Shown: piece after piece, positions 35,321-42,568 of the stretch | Numbering within the stretch: the first letter of the stretch is position 1 | How the letters are laid out: each line of letters opens with the position of its first letter | Origin: Candidatus Heimdallarchaeota archaeon | GTDB taxonomy: Archaea; Asgardarchaeota; Heimdallarchaeia; Heimdallarchaeales; Heimdallarchaeaceae | NCBI GenBank assembly: GCA_018238545.1 | Contig: JABCTC010000029.1 | Coordinates: 1 to 42,568, forward strand | Length of the DNA: 42,568 nt | Direction: 5' to 3' | Made by a program: the position numbers and the translations under genes | Notes under the pieces: model-generated | Databases searched by the model: none | What the model saw: only the letters and a program-made list of their open reading frames with translations | What the model was told of the DNA's origin: nothing

Positions 35321-36289
35321 TCATGTTTTTTGATAGAGATTCCTTCTCCAAGGATAATCTTCCTTCGCAATCAATGTAACAGCTGAGTCTTCCTTTGAGT
35401 CAATTATCTTCAAATCTGTTCCCTCTATTATTTGTTCAGAGAATTTTAGTATCTTTGGAAACCTAGGCATTTGTTCATAAGGTAATCTCTTTCTTGCATC
35501 TCCCACAGACATAAATCCTTTAGGTTCAAGAAAATGTGCTTGTGATTTCAAGAAAAGTTCAGCATATTTTTTTGGTTCGATCATATTATATTCAGGAACT
35601 AAAGTTAATCTAATCACTTGTCTAGTTTTTAACTCTGGTAGTATTTCCAATGTTCGCATAACATTTTCCCAAGTATTCTCAGTTGATGGACGAGCAGTTT
35701 TCTCAAAAGATTCCTTTGTTGGAGCAATTAGAGTGACATATAGTTGAGTTGGGAGTGTAGATAAATTTTCTAGAACATCAGGATTTGTTCCATTAGTTAC
35801 GAGAAAGGTCGTCATTCCTCTACTATGGAACTCTTCTAGAAGCTCACTAATTCTGGGATACAGCGTAGGTTCTCCTGAAAGAGAGATTGCTGCATGTTTA
35901 GGCTGCATTGCGTCTAGATATTTCTCTTCTGGTACTTTATCGTGTTTATTGTACCCAGCGAGAAGCTTTCTCTGCTGTTCAATCATTGCATCTACTATTT
36001 CCTTTGGTTCATCAACCTTACATTCCATTCCTTCCTTGTTATACCAAGAAGCACTTCTCCAACAGAAAATACATTTCAGGTTACACCAAATTGTTGAGGG
36101 AGTACATTGTAAACATTGATGAGAGGTGATACCATAAAACTGGTTTTTGTAACAAACCCCTTCTCCCTTTAATGAATGTTTTAACCATGTACAAGTCTTA
36201 ACAGCTGAATGGTGTCCAGCTAGCCTATATTGCTGTTTCTCCAATTTTTCTAGAACAGTTTCTGGGATAAAGCAGTATTCATCAGTCAT
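35321..36289 (-). CDS. taw1: tRNA 4-demethylwyosine synthase (Taw1/TYW1)
   Basis: A 322-residue radical SAM enzyme. The radical SAM cluster is in WCNLKCIFCW (Cys69, Cys73, Cys76). Cys33, Cys46 and Cys59 match the extra iron-sulfur cluster ligands of Taw1, and GHHSAVKTCTWLKHS followed by FYGITSHQCLQC is the distinctive family signature. It condenses pyruvate-derived carbon with N1-methylguanosine-37 of tRNA-Phe to give 4-demethylwyosine, in the archaeal wyosine pathway. The length matches archaeal Taw1 (no flavodoxin domain as in eukaryotic TYW1). The ATG at 36289 has GGTGA 5 bases upstream as a ribosome site. Trm5 and other pathway genes are not in the window. Confidence 0.95.
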   Translation of the reverse strand: MTDEYCFIPETVLEKLEKQQYRLAGHHSAVKTCTWLKHSLKGEGVCYKNQFYGITSHQCLQCTPSTIWCNLKCIFCWRSASWYNKEGMECKVDEPKEIVDAMIEQQRKLLAGYNKHDKVPEEKYLDAMQPKHAAISLSGEPTLYPRISELLEEFHSRGMTTFLVTNGTNPDVLENLSTLPTQLYVTLIAPTKESFEKTARPSTENTWENVMRTLEILPELKTRQVIRLTLVPEYNMIEPKKYAELFLKSQAHFLEPKGFMSVGDARKRLPYEQMPRFPKILKFSEQIIEGTDLKIIDSKEDSAVTLIAKEDYPWRRNLYQKT

Positions 36290-36395
36290 TGAATCACCAC
36301 AGATAAAGCATATTTTACTGTTTTGTTTGAATTAAATTTAACAAAATGGAATAATAAAGGAAGTAATTTTGATTTAGAGTGAAAAAAGGAGGTTT

Positions 36396-36791
36396 TTATC
36401 TGTCTGCTAGAGAGTCTAGAGTGATTTCATCTAGAAAGCCATGTCTACTTTGATCGCTTATCCATGATTGAGCACTCCAATCACTGGTAAAAAGCTGTAT
36501 TTTATCTTTCATTTCTTTATTCTTGATTTTCTTCTTTTTAGTGAATAGAAAAGCAACTTTTATTATTATTTTCCCTTTTTCATATAATGCATCAGCTATT
36601 TTGTTTGCCAATTCTTCTGATTCTTTTGGCCCATAAGAGGTAACATCTATAAGATAAAACAATGGTTTTTTGGCATTGTCTATATGCTCTTTCAAGCATC
36701 TTTCAAATTCTTCTTCCATCTTTGAATTAAAAGTTCCCTCAAAATTCATCCTCACAATAAGTTGGGATAAATATCGAACATGTATCGTCAT
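36396..36791 (-). CDS. Small STAS-like protein of unknown function
   Basis: I cannot assign it firmly. The 131-residue protein has an alternating strand-helix pattern: LIVRMNFEGTF at the N-terminus, then PLFYLIDVTSYGP (about 42-54), then a helix ESEELANKIADAL, then KIIIKVAFLFT (about 74-84). This arrangement, a strand ending in D-T near a helix, resembles STAS/SpoIIAA-like or DUF-type single-domain folds. No catalytic residues or metal ligands are evident. A possible later start at Met15 exists but the ATG at 36791 gives the better N-terminal strand. It lies between TYW1 and GtrA-family genes, with 106 bases before TYW1's start, so it may be independent. Confidence 0.4.
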   Translation of the reverse strand: MTIHVRYLSQLIVRMNFEGTFNSKMEEEFERCLKEHIDNAKKPLFYLIDVTSYGPKESEELANKIADALYEKGKIIIKVAFLFTKKKKIKNKEMKDKIQLFTSDWSAQSWISDQSRHGFLDEITLDSLADR

Positions 36792-36889
36792 ATAATCACG
36801 TATTTCCCACGCTGTAAATAATTTCTCTTTGGATACTTAAAAGATGTTTGTTCTAGCCATATTTTGGTTTTGGTTTTTGATCTCACTTG

Positions 36890-36901
36890 CAATATATTTA
36901 A
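36890..36901 (+). promoter_or_regulatory. Probable TATA box for GtrA gene
   Basis: CAATATATTTAAG lies about 40 bases before the ATG at 36936 and could also read in the minus direction toward the STAS-like gene, whose start is 100 bases away. Confidence 0.4.
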
Positions 36902-36935
36902 GAATCAGATTGTTCTATCAAACGTGAGTTAAGGT

Positions 36936-37454
36936 ATGGAAAGAGAAGAGATAAGAGAAGAGAAAGAGCCCTTCATGAATAAGGAGAGGAGAGCTAGAGC
37001 GATTAAATTTCTTATAGTAAGTATGGGTGGTTTAGGGTTAAATGAACTTTTCGCGTTTCTGTCTTTGCTTGTTTTAGATACTACAATTGAACAAGATCTT
37101 GTTATAAGTTTCTGGATTATTGAGATCCATAAAGTGATTATTGCAGGAGCAGTAGCTATTGTCTTTGTAATGTTTTACAATTACTTTATCAATAAATTCT
37201 GGACTTACAGGAAACAAGAAAAAGACACAAAATTCAACAATTATCGTCAATTCTTCAAATTTGCGATAGTAGGTGCTGTTGGAGCTGTAATTAATCTAAG
37301 TCTTATCCAGCTCTTCGCTGTTGTAATAGGATGGAATGAGTATCTTGCTTTTGCGATTGGGTTCATTGTTTCAGTTATTTCTAATTTTATATTTAATGAT
37401 ATATGGACATTCAACCCAAAGTTTGGTAAGAAAAAAGATATGGTCAAAGACTAG
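36936..37454 (+). CDS. GtrA-family membrane protein
   Basis: A 172-residue protein with four membrane helices in a 2+2 arrangement. Two similar halves end in FINKFWTYR (about 88-96) and IFNDIWTFN (about 153-161), the conserved F-N-xWTF/Y motif of GtrA. GtrA proteins are thought to flip or help export polyprenyl-phosphate-linked sugars. It fits the glycan machinery of region 1 but lies far from it, next to a zinc-ribbon membrane protein. The last 4 bases overlap the convergent neighbour. The N-terminal 25 residues are charged. Confidence 0.85.
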   Translation: MEREEIREEKEPFMNKERRARAIKFLIVSMGGLGLNELFAFLSLLVLDTTIEQDLVISFWIIEIHKVIIAGAVAIVFVMFYNYFINKFWTYRKQEKDTKFNNYRQFFKFAIVGAVGAVINLSLIQLFAVVIGWNEYLAFAIGFIVSVISNFIFNDIWTFNPKFGKKKDMVKD

Positions 37455-37819
37455 GAGAGCTTTTTCCCACAATTTTCACAGATACCAGATGAATGGGATT
37501 GAAAAGCACCACAGTATTCACAGATTTTTCCCTCAGGTTCATTGAAATTTCTTGTCTCTTTAGTATAGTCTTCGCGCTCAATTCTTTCATCATAATGCAC
37601 AGACAATTTATCTGAGAAATGATCAAACTGCCTGGAAACATGTCTCTTTCTAAAATATCTTGCAAACCAGATGAGCACGACAGCAGCTGTTATAACAATA
37701 ATATAGATATTGTACTCACCAGTGTCAAAATAGATCCAGAGATAAATAGCCAAAGAAAATGCACCTAAAAGAGCCCAAGGAATTCTTCTCCTATCTAATA
37801 CACGATATTTCTTTGACAT
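37451..37819 (-). CDS. Two-helix membrane protein with C-terminal zinc ribbon
   Basis: A 122-residue protein. Two hydrophobic helices (about 14-30 and 37-53) anchor it, with a basic loop after the second (FRKRHVSRQ). The C-terminus has CEYC (about 99-102) and CENC (about 113-116), a short zinc ribbon or rubredoxin-like knuckle. Small proteins with this plan are common in archaea and have no assigned role. The convergent gene GtrA overlaps it by 4 bases. The 5' side faces AOR across an 80-base gap. Confidence 0.75.
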   Translation of the reverse strand: MSKKYRVLDRRRIPWALLGAFSLAIYLWIYFDTGEYNIYIIVITAAVVLIWFARYFRKRHVSRQFDHFSDKLSVHYDERIEREDYTKETRNFNEPEGKICEYCGAFQSHSSGICENCGKKLS

Positions 37820-37897
37820 CTAACTGATAATCTGCAAAAGCTATTATAAACTGTGCTAAATATCAGACTTCTTTAATAAAAAGAAAAAGGAGAAGCT

Positions 37898-39739
37898 TTA
37901 GGATTTGATTCCTAGTCGCGCCATTTCTTCTTTAGTTGGATAACCTTCTTCATCCAATCCTCTTTTTGCATAAAGAGCTTGCATGGAATTGATGAAATCT
38001 TCTTCGTCTATGAAAGCTGTTCTACCTTTAGCTCTTCCTGATGGAAGAGGTTCTTTCATGAAACGTTTAGGAAGAGTATCAAATTCTATTGGTTTCTTAT
38101 CTCCAAATTCTCTAATATTAAACAAACGTTTCAAAAGCCAAACTCTTCGAGCAATATCAGTTAATTCTTCTGTAGTTACTTCTTTATCCCAAACAGCTGA
38201 TACAATATCAACACAATCATCAAAACCCAAAGCTGGTTTGATGCTGTGAGTGAAATGGCAGATTGTTAAGCAGTCTTTGATAGTTTTAAGATCTTGCTGC
38301 TCAATTAAGGAATCGATAATCTTAAGTGCACTTTTATCAGGGATTTCTGAAGTTGAAGGCCAGCCACGTAAGTGTGAAGCACCGACTGCAGCTGTAGCAT
38401 AACTCAGACCAAGACCAAGTTTGGCACGTGGATCCCAGGCAGCAAAGGGCAATTTTTTCACGTGCATGGCTAAGTCTTCTATCTTCCAATGTTCAGCAGC
38501 TTGAGCAACTCCATCAGCTAATATGTCTCCAATATCTTTACGATAAGCTATTTTGTCAATAAGCTCTAGAAATTTGTCAATATTTCCAAATTCAACATCA
38601 TCAAATTCTGATCCCTCAACAAGTCCTTTTTCCATTGCTTCCATAGTCATGGCGATTGCACTACCTGTACTGATCGTATCTAATCCTAGCTCATTACAAA
38701 GGTAATTAGCATGAATTACTGCTTCAGAATCGCTTATTCCACAGTTTCCTCCTAACATAGCTAATGTTTCATACTCTGGTTTTGCTATTTCTTTTCTATC
38801 TTTCTCAACCCATTCAAAAACAGATGTATCTAGAGTTTCACTACAGCCTATAGGACACTGATAACATGGGCGTCGGAATCGCTTATATTTTTTGGCTAAA
38901 GTTTCATGTCCCAGATTGTCAGCATCTTCAAATTCTCCCGATTGCCAGTTACGGGTTGGATAGTGGTCAAGATCACTAGCCACTTTGACTAACCAACTAG
39001 TTCCATGTTTATGAAGTAGATGACCTTCATCTTTAGCATTTTTTGCTCTTTGAACAATATCCTTTCTGATCAATTCAATTTTGTTTTCATTACCATCAGT
39101 TGGACGAGTTGATCCTTTGAATGCAACAGCTTTAAGATTTTTTGAACCAAAAACTGCTCCTAAGCCTCCTCTTCCAGCATTGCGAAAATTATCAGAAGTG
39201 GTGCAAGCAAATTTAACAAGATTCTCTCCAGCAGGACCTATTGTTATTATCCTCATTTTTGGCTCGTGTTCTAATCCTTTAATCAAAACATCAGTTTCAA
39301 AAACAAATCTCCCCCACAAATCTGTTGCATCAAGTAACTGAGCATCTCCATCTCGTAGGAAAAGGTATACTGGTTTGGGTGAACGTCCACTAATAACAAT
39401 GAAATCAAATCCTGCATATTTTATCTCTGGTCCAAGGAAGCCACCAACGTGGCTTTCAGCCCAAACACCAGTGAGCGGGCCTTTGCTGGCAAACATCATT
39501 CGGCCGGACGGTGAAAACATTACTCCTGTAAGAGGACCAGTACCAACCACTAGAACATTCTCAGGTGACAAAGGCTCTGTATCAGGTCCTGTACGGTCCC
39601 AAAGAATCTTGGCGGCAATTCCAGTTCCTCCTAGATATAATCGTGCCCATTCTTTTTCCATCTCCTTCTTTATGATTTTACCTTTCGTAAGGTCGACTTC
39701 TAGATAATAGCCTGCGTACCCTTTGTATGGAAATGTCAT
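37898..39739 (-). CDS. Tungsten/molybdenum aldehyde:ferredoxin oxidoreductase
   Basis: A 613-residue protein from the ATG at 39739, where AGGAGG lies 9 bases upstream (minus strand 39754-39749); upstream in-frame codons belong to another reading of the ferredoxin gene's end. The AOR N-terminal barrel (GYAGYYLEVDL, and GTGPLTGVMFSPSGR) binds the bis-pterin cofactor. Cys292, Cys295 and Cys299 (CYQCPIGC) with Cys490 or Cys494 as the fourth ligand form the 4Fe-4S cluster. It oxidises aldehydes to acids and reduces ferredoxin. Which member (AOR, FOR, GOR, WOR4, WOR5) cannot be decided from this. The polyferredoxin gene upstream, one base away, points to a two-subunit WOR5-like enzyme. Confidence 0.9.
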   Translation of the reverse strand: MTFPYKGYAGYYLEVDLTKGKIIKKEMEKEWARLYLGGTGIAAKILWDRTGPDTEPLSPENVLVVGTGPLTGVMFSPSGRMMFASKGPLTGVWAESHVGGFLGPEIKYAGFDFIVISGRSPKPVYLFLRDGDAQLLDATDLWGRFVFETDVLIKGLEHEPKMRIITIGPAGENLVKFACTTSDNFRNAGRGGLGAVFGSKNLKAVAFKGSTRPTDGNENKIELIRKDIVQRAKNAKDEGHLLHKHGTSWLVKVASDLDHYPTRNWQSGEFEDADNLGHETLAKKYKRFRRPCYQCPIGCSETLDTSVFEWVEKDRKEIAKPEYETLAMLGGNCGISDSEAVIHANYLCNELGLDTISTGSAIAMTMEAMEKGLVEGSEFDDVEFGNIDKFLELIDKIAYRKDIGDILADGVAQAAEHWKIEDLAMHVKKLPFAAWDPRAKLGLGLSYATAAVGASHLRGWPSTSEIPDKSALKIIDSLIEQQDLKTIKDCLTICHFTHSIKPALGFDDCVDIVSAVWDKEVTTEELTDIARRVWLLKRLFNIREFGDKKPIEFDTLPKRFMKEPLPSGRAKGRTAFIDEEDFINSMQALYAKRGLDEEGYPTKEEMARLGIKS

Positions 39740-39740
39740 T

Positions 39741-40274
39741 CTATACTTCCTCCTTTTGCATTTCAAAAGTAGATGTAACAATGGACGTCCCCTTGTATCT
39801 TTGTTCTGTGCCTTTGTCGAGAACGTACTCGATTGCACCATATTCACATGCTTTCAAACAAGCTGGATCCCCTTCACAATGATCACATTTGATTGCTTTT
39901 CGCGTTATGGGGTCGATTGCAATTCCTCCATAGATACATGCACTGACACAGTTCATACATCCAATGCATATTGAGGAATCTACGTATAGAATGCCATGTT
40001 CGTTCTCACGAATAGCTCCATTTGGACATGCATCTTTGCACAAAGGCGTGTCACATTGAAGGCAGACCATGGGGGCAATAAGATTCTTGCTTTCATCTTT
40101 CAGAATTCGGATTCTTGACCTAGATGGATTGAATGTTGTAGAATGTTTCACTGAGCAAGCTAGTTCGCAATTTCTGCACCCAGTACATTTTCCAATATCA
40201 ATGGAGAGAACGTGTTTCAAATTAGATATACACTCCAGAGTTGAACAATCACGGTTTCTTGTTTCCGTATCCAC
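39741..40274 (-). CDS. Four-cluster 4Fe-4S ferredoxin-like electron-transfer subunit
   Basis: A 177-residue protein with four 4Fe-4S motifs of the DmsB/HycB type: CTGCRNCELAC (about 32-42), CLQCDTPLCKDAC (about 77-89), CIGCMNCVSAC (about 107-117) and CDHCEGDPACLKAC (about 131-144). All four have cysteine in every expected place. It overlaps no other gene and ends one base before the AOR start, so it is the AOR partner, carrying electrons from the cofactor site. Start: GTG at 40274; no ATG is near. The promoter is probably a TATA-like CTTATTATG (minus, about 40313-40322). Confidence 0.9.
   Translation of the reverse strand: MDTETRNRDCSTLECISNLKHVLSIDIGKCTGCRNCELACSVKHSTTFNPSRSRIRILKDESKNLIAPMVCLQCDTPLCKDACPNGAIRENEHGILYVDSSICIGCMNCVSACIYGGIAIDPITRKAIKCDHCEGDPACLKACEYGAIEYVLDKGTEQRYKGTSIVTSTFEMQKEEV
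39749..39754 (-). promoter_or_regulatory. Strong Shine-Dalgarno that fixes the AOR start
   Basis: AGGAGG on the minus strand, 9 bases before the ATG at 39739 and inside the last codons of the ferredoxin gene. It excludes the longer frame that begins at 39847. Confidence 0.85.
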
Positions 40275-40363
40275 TCTACTTTAAGTTGTTGCCAGACACG
40301 CTAGATACACAATAGCATAATAAGAGGCCAACTTGCAATCCATTCAGATGGGCTGAAATTGTT

Positions 40364-40373
40364 GGGTATAACT
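40364..40373 (+). promoter_or_regulatory. Possible TATA box for histidine kinase
   Basis: GGTATAACTA is centred near 40368, about 29 bases before the ATG at 40398. Confidence 0.4.
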
Positions 40374-40397
40374 AGTGCATAGAAGTGGAAGTTTCAA

Positions 40398-42197
40398 ATG
40401 AACTCAGACTCTAAATCCCAAATTTTTCCTCACAACTCTCGGACTGCGTTTCGACAAGTGGCAGATACAATGCCCTTTACCATTATTGAAATGGATTTGG
40501 ATTATACTCTAGTGTATGCAAACAATTATGCACTTGATACACTTGGTATGAACATTGAACTGATTGAATATGGAGTCCACCTAAAAGAAATCATCGCATC
40601 TGAACAGTTTATGGCTGCGAAAGAAGGGCTTGACCTGCTAGTGGAGGGATCCCCTTCAAATCCCATAGTTCTCAGGTTAAAACGAAGAGATGGAGTCGAA
40701 ATAACGACTGAAACTTTCGCTGAATTAATTGTAGATAACGATGTTCCAGTGGGTGTCGTTTCCTACTCGATTGATATGACTCGTAGGATTGCAGTTGAAG
40801 AAAAAGTACAACATCAGGAAGGAGCGTTCAGAACCCTAGTTGAACAATCAAACTTCACTGGCGTGTTTGTTGTAAATGATCAGTACCGTCTTGAATATGT
40901 AAACGATAAATCCTGTGACATCATTGGCAGAACAAGAAGCGAGCTACTGGGGGTTGACTTTAGAGAATATCTTCATCCTGAAAGTATCGCTTTAGTGAGT
41001 GAACATTATTGGAAACGACGGGCAGGGCAAGATGTTCCAAGTGTCTATGATTTCAAAATCATTCACAAGGATGGTCATCCTCGAGATGTAATAATCAGCA
41101 GTACTACTATGAAAGTAGATGATGGAGTAGTAAAGACTGTAACTCAGATGATTGACATCACTGAGGAGCGCGCAAATCAACAAGCTCTCAAAGAGAGTGA
41201 GCAAAAACATAGGACACTGGTGGATGCAATCGATTCCGGTTTTATAATCGATGACGAGAACGGATTTGTCCTGTCTGCAAATCAACCAATATGCGATATA
41301 TTGGGATATGATAACCCTGACGAGTTGATTGGCTCTAATATTATATCATGGACATACGGTTGGGATGAATCTGATGTGACGGAAAAAATCAATGCACGTA
41401 GAGCGGGTAAATCCGAACATTATGAGCTTCAGCTTATTCACAAGTCTGGTAAATTAATACCTGTTTTAATCCATGTATCTCCATGGCACAGTCCCGCTGG
41501 TGAATATATTGGAAGTTTTGCACTGATTAACGATGTTTCTGCCCTCAAGCAAACTGAGGCGGAGGTGCGTTTCTTACTAGACCTTCTTCTTCATGATCTA
41601 TCCAACCAGCTCCAACTAATATTGGCTGGTGTTGATCTCCTTGAAACTGATTTACCTACAGACCAGTTTGCTAGAGCACGTGCCTACATCATGGATGGAG
41701 CTAATAGATGTCTTGAGCTGATAACTAACATCCGACGAGCTGAGGACTCCAAATTTGCACCACTCGTATCCACCAACGTCATTCAAGTGCTGACATCTCA
41801 AATACATCTTTTTGGTGGACAATATGGGTATCACCCAGAAATCACGTCACTTCCAACAGAAGTCATAATTAGTGCTGATGGTGCTTTGGGGCATCTCTTT
41901 TGGAACCTAATGGAAAACAGTATAAAACATAACCCGACTGATAAGAAGGACATCTGGATTTCTGGTGAGGTAACCGGTGATAGCTTCCTATTGAGCATCT
42001 CAGATAATGGGCCTGGTCTATCTCCCTCTATGAAAGATAATCTGTTTGACCCCACAAGACGCTCAAGTGGAGTTGGACTACATCTTGTCAGGAGACTGGC
42101 ACTCAAGTATGGTGCGAGTCTTACTGTGGGTGACCGCGTGCAAGATTCACCAGAGAATGGACTAGAGATTATTATCAAATTCCCAATTCTACGATAG
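40398..42197 (+). CDS. Soluble sensor histidine kinase with three PAS domains
   Basis: A 599-residue protein with no membrane segment. PAS domains lie at about 15-130, 140-257 and 267-385. The phosphoacceptor is His399 in LLHDLSNQLQ. The ATPase domain has the N box (Asn503 and Asn507 in FWNLMENS), G1 DNGPG (536-540) and G2 SSGVGLHLV (556-564). The kinase autophosphorylates in response to an unknown cytoplasmic signal, perhaps redox or small molecules given its PAS domains. No response regulator is adjacent. The region is 43-48% GC in the lines counted, against 23-35% in the glycan island, which suggests a different origin or selection. Confidence 0.92.
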   Translation: MNSDSKSQIFPHNSRTAFRQVADTMPFTIIEMDLDYTLVYANNYALDTLGMNIELIEYGVHLKEIIASEQFMAAKEGLDLLVEGSPSNPIVLRLKRRDGVEITTETFAELIVDNDVPVGVVSYSIDMTRRIAVEEKVQHQEGAFRTLVEQSNFTGVFVVNDQYRLEYVNDKSCDIIGRTRSELLGVDFREYLHPESIALVSEHYWKRRAGQDVPSVYDFKIIHKDGHPRDVIISSTTMKVDDGVVKTVTQMIDITEERANQQALKESEQKHRTLVDAIDSGFIIDDENGFVLSANQPICDILGYDNPDELIGSNIISWTYGWDESDVTEKINARRAGKSEHYELQLIHKSGKLIPVLIHVSPWHSPAGEYIGSFALINDVSALKQTEAEVRFLLDLLLHDLSNQLQLILAGVDLLETDLPTDQFARARAYIMDGANRCLELITNIRRAEDSKFAPLVSTNVIQVLTSQIHLFGGQYGYHPEITSLPTEVIISADGALGHLFWNLMENSIKHNPTDKKDIWISGEVTGDSFLLSISDNGPGLSPSMKDNLFDPTRRSSGVGLHLVRRLALKYGASLTVGDRVQDSPENGLEIIIKFPILR

Positions 42198-42262
42198 TTT
42201 TGTTTGACCATAATCGTTATGACGAATGGTGCATATCTCACAATCACTTGTGAGGTTATTCA

Positions 42263-42568
42263 ATGAGTTCCCCGAAATCGATTCTGATAACAAATGGCTA
42301 TGTGTTGACCCTTAATGACCGGCGAGAAATAATTCCTAATGGAGCTGTCTATATTGAGGGCAATCAGATCCGTGCTGTAGGAAAAACAGATGACTTGGCG
42401 AATTCCAGTGCTGACCTTGTGATTGATGCTAAGAACGGAATCGTAATGCCAGGATTAATTGACACGCATGTACATCTTGCACAAGCACTAATCCGAGGCT
42501 GTGTAGATGATGTCGCTCTAGTCGATTGGTTGAAGAACTATGTGTGGGTGTTGCAAGGCAACTTCACT
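42263..42568 (+). CDS. Amidohydrolase (SAH/MTA deaminase-like), 3'-truncated
   Basis: The frame runs off the window end after 102 residues. VMPGLIDTHVHLAQALIRG (about 65-83) contains the HVH metal site of the amidohydrolase superfamily, and the TLNDRREIIPNGAVYIEGNQI segment is the N-terminal beta-sandwich part. The following DDVALVDWLKNYVW pattern matches the MtaD/SsnA/TrzN subgroup, which deaminates S-adenosylhomocysteine, methylthioadenosine or guanine/triazine compounds. The ATG at 42263 is preceded by GTGAGG about 6 bases before (weak ribosome site). The substrate cannot be decided from this fragment. Confidence 0.85.
   Translation, partial: MSSPKSILITNGYVLTLNDRREIIPNGAVYIEGNQIRAVGKTDDLANSSADLVIDAKNGIVMPGLIDTHVHLAQALIRGCVDDVALVDWLKNYVWVLQGNFT

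Noticed and set aside
36386..36394. A perfect plus-strand AGGAGGT
   Set aside because: No start codon follows at a useful distance and the region is the end of the minus-strand STAS-like gene, so it is chance.
37983..39707. Several plus-strand open frames of 80-110 codons opposite the AOR gene
   Set aside because: They are antisense shadows of a strongly conserved AOR gene with no protein-like features or start signals of their own.
1..42568. tRNA, rRNA, CRISPR arrays, insertion sequences
   Set aside because: I looked in the intergenic gaps for cloverleaf arms, regularly spaced repeats, and transposase motifs, and found none.

Overview
The window looks archaeal. It encodes a TFIIB-type general transcription factor (TFB), a TYW1/Taw1-type wyosine enzyme, a tungsten/molybdenum aldehyde:ferredoxin oxidoreductase, and promoters in which a TATA-like box lies 25-30 bases before a start codon (leaderless or nearly so). 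Three large TPR proteins with a C-terminal roadblock/longin-like domain are the kind of protein that is abundant in Asgard archaea, so an Asgard genome, perhaps of the Heimdallarchaeia group, is my best guess. This is inference, because no rRNA or other phylogenetic marker is present. Most of the window is AT-rich (single lines near 25-35% GC by hand count). The last 3 kb is clearly richer (43-48% in the lines I counted).

Region 1 (1-18.5 kb) is a surface-glycan island. It holds a Wzx-like flippase (cut by the window edge), a hexapeptide acetyltransferase, five or six glycosyltransferases (GT-B, GT4, GT2 and two GT-C membrane enzymes), an LPG-synthase-like membrane protein and three nucleotide-sugar enzymes. 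The three sugar enzymes are a GDP-mannose 4,6-dehydratase/reductase-like SDR, a DegT-family PLP enzyme whose catalytic lysine is replaced by histidine (the hallmark of 3-dehydratases such as ColD and RfbH), and a GDP-fucose-synthase/ColC-like SDR. Together they could make a GDP-linked 3,6-dideoxyhexose such as colitose. A TFB gene, a TaqI/Eco57I-like DNA methyltransferase and a METTL16/RlmF-like methyltransferase are interspersed.

Region 2 (18.5-24.4 kb) holds membrane and secreted proteins: an MFS transporter fused to a PhoU-like domain, a beta-helix/Ig-like surface protein, and a secreted metzincin protease. Between the last two lies a short decayed fragment of a roadblock-type gene.

Region 3 (24.3-33.7 kb) holds three tandem TPR-roadblock paralogues on the minus strand. 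Divergent from them is a second DNA methyltransferase with a small downstream partner that may itself be longin-like. A ribbon-helix-helix regulator follows.

Region 4 (34-42.6 kb) holds a HEAT-repeat protein, TYW1, a small STAS-like protein, a GtrA-family membrane protein, a zinc-ribbon membrane protein, an AOR with its four-cluster ferredoxin partner, a soluble three-PAS histidine kinase, and the start of an amidohydrolase. I found no tRNA, rRNA, CRISPR array or insertion sequence. No gene-free stretch exceeds 300 bases; the longest is 33720-34015.
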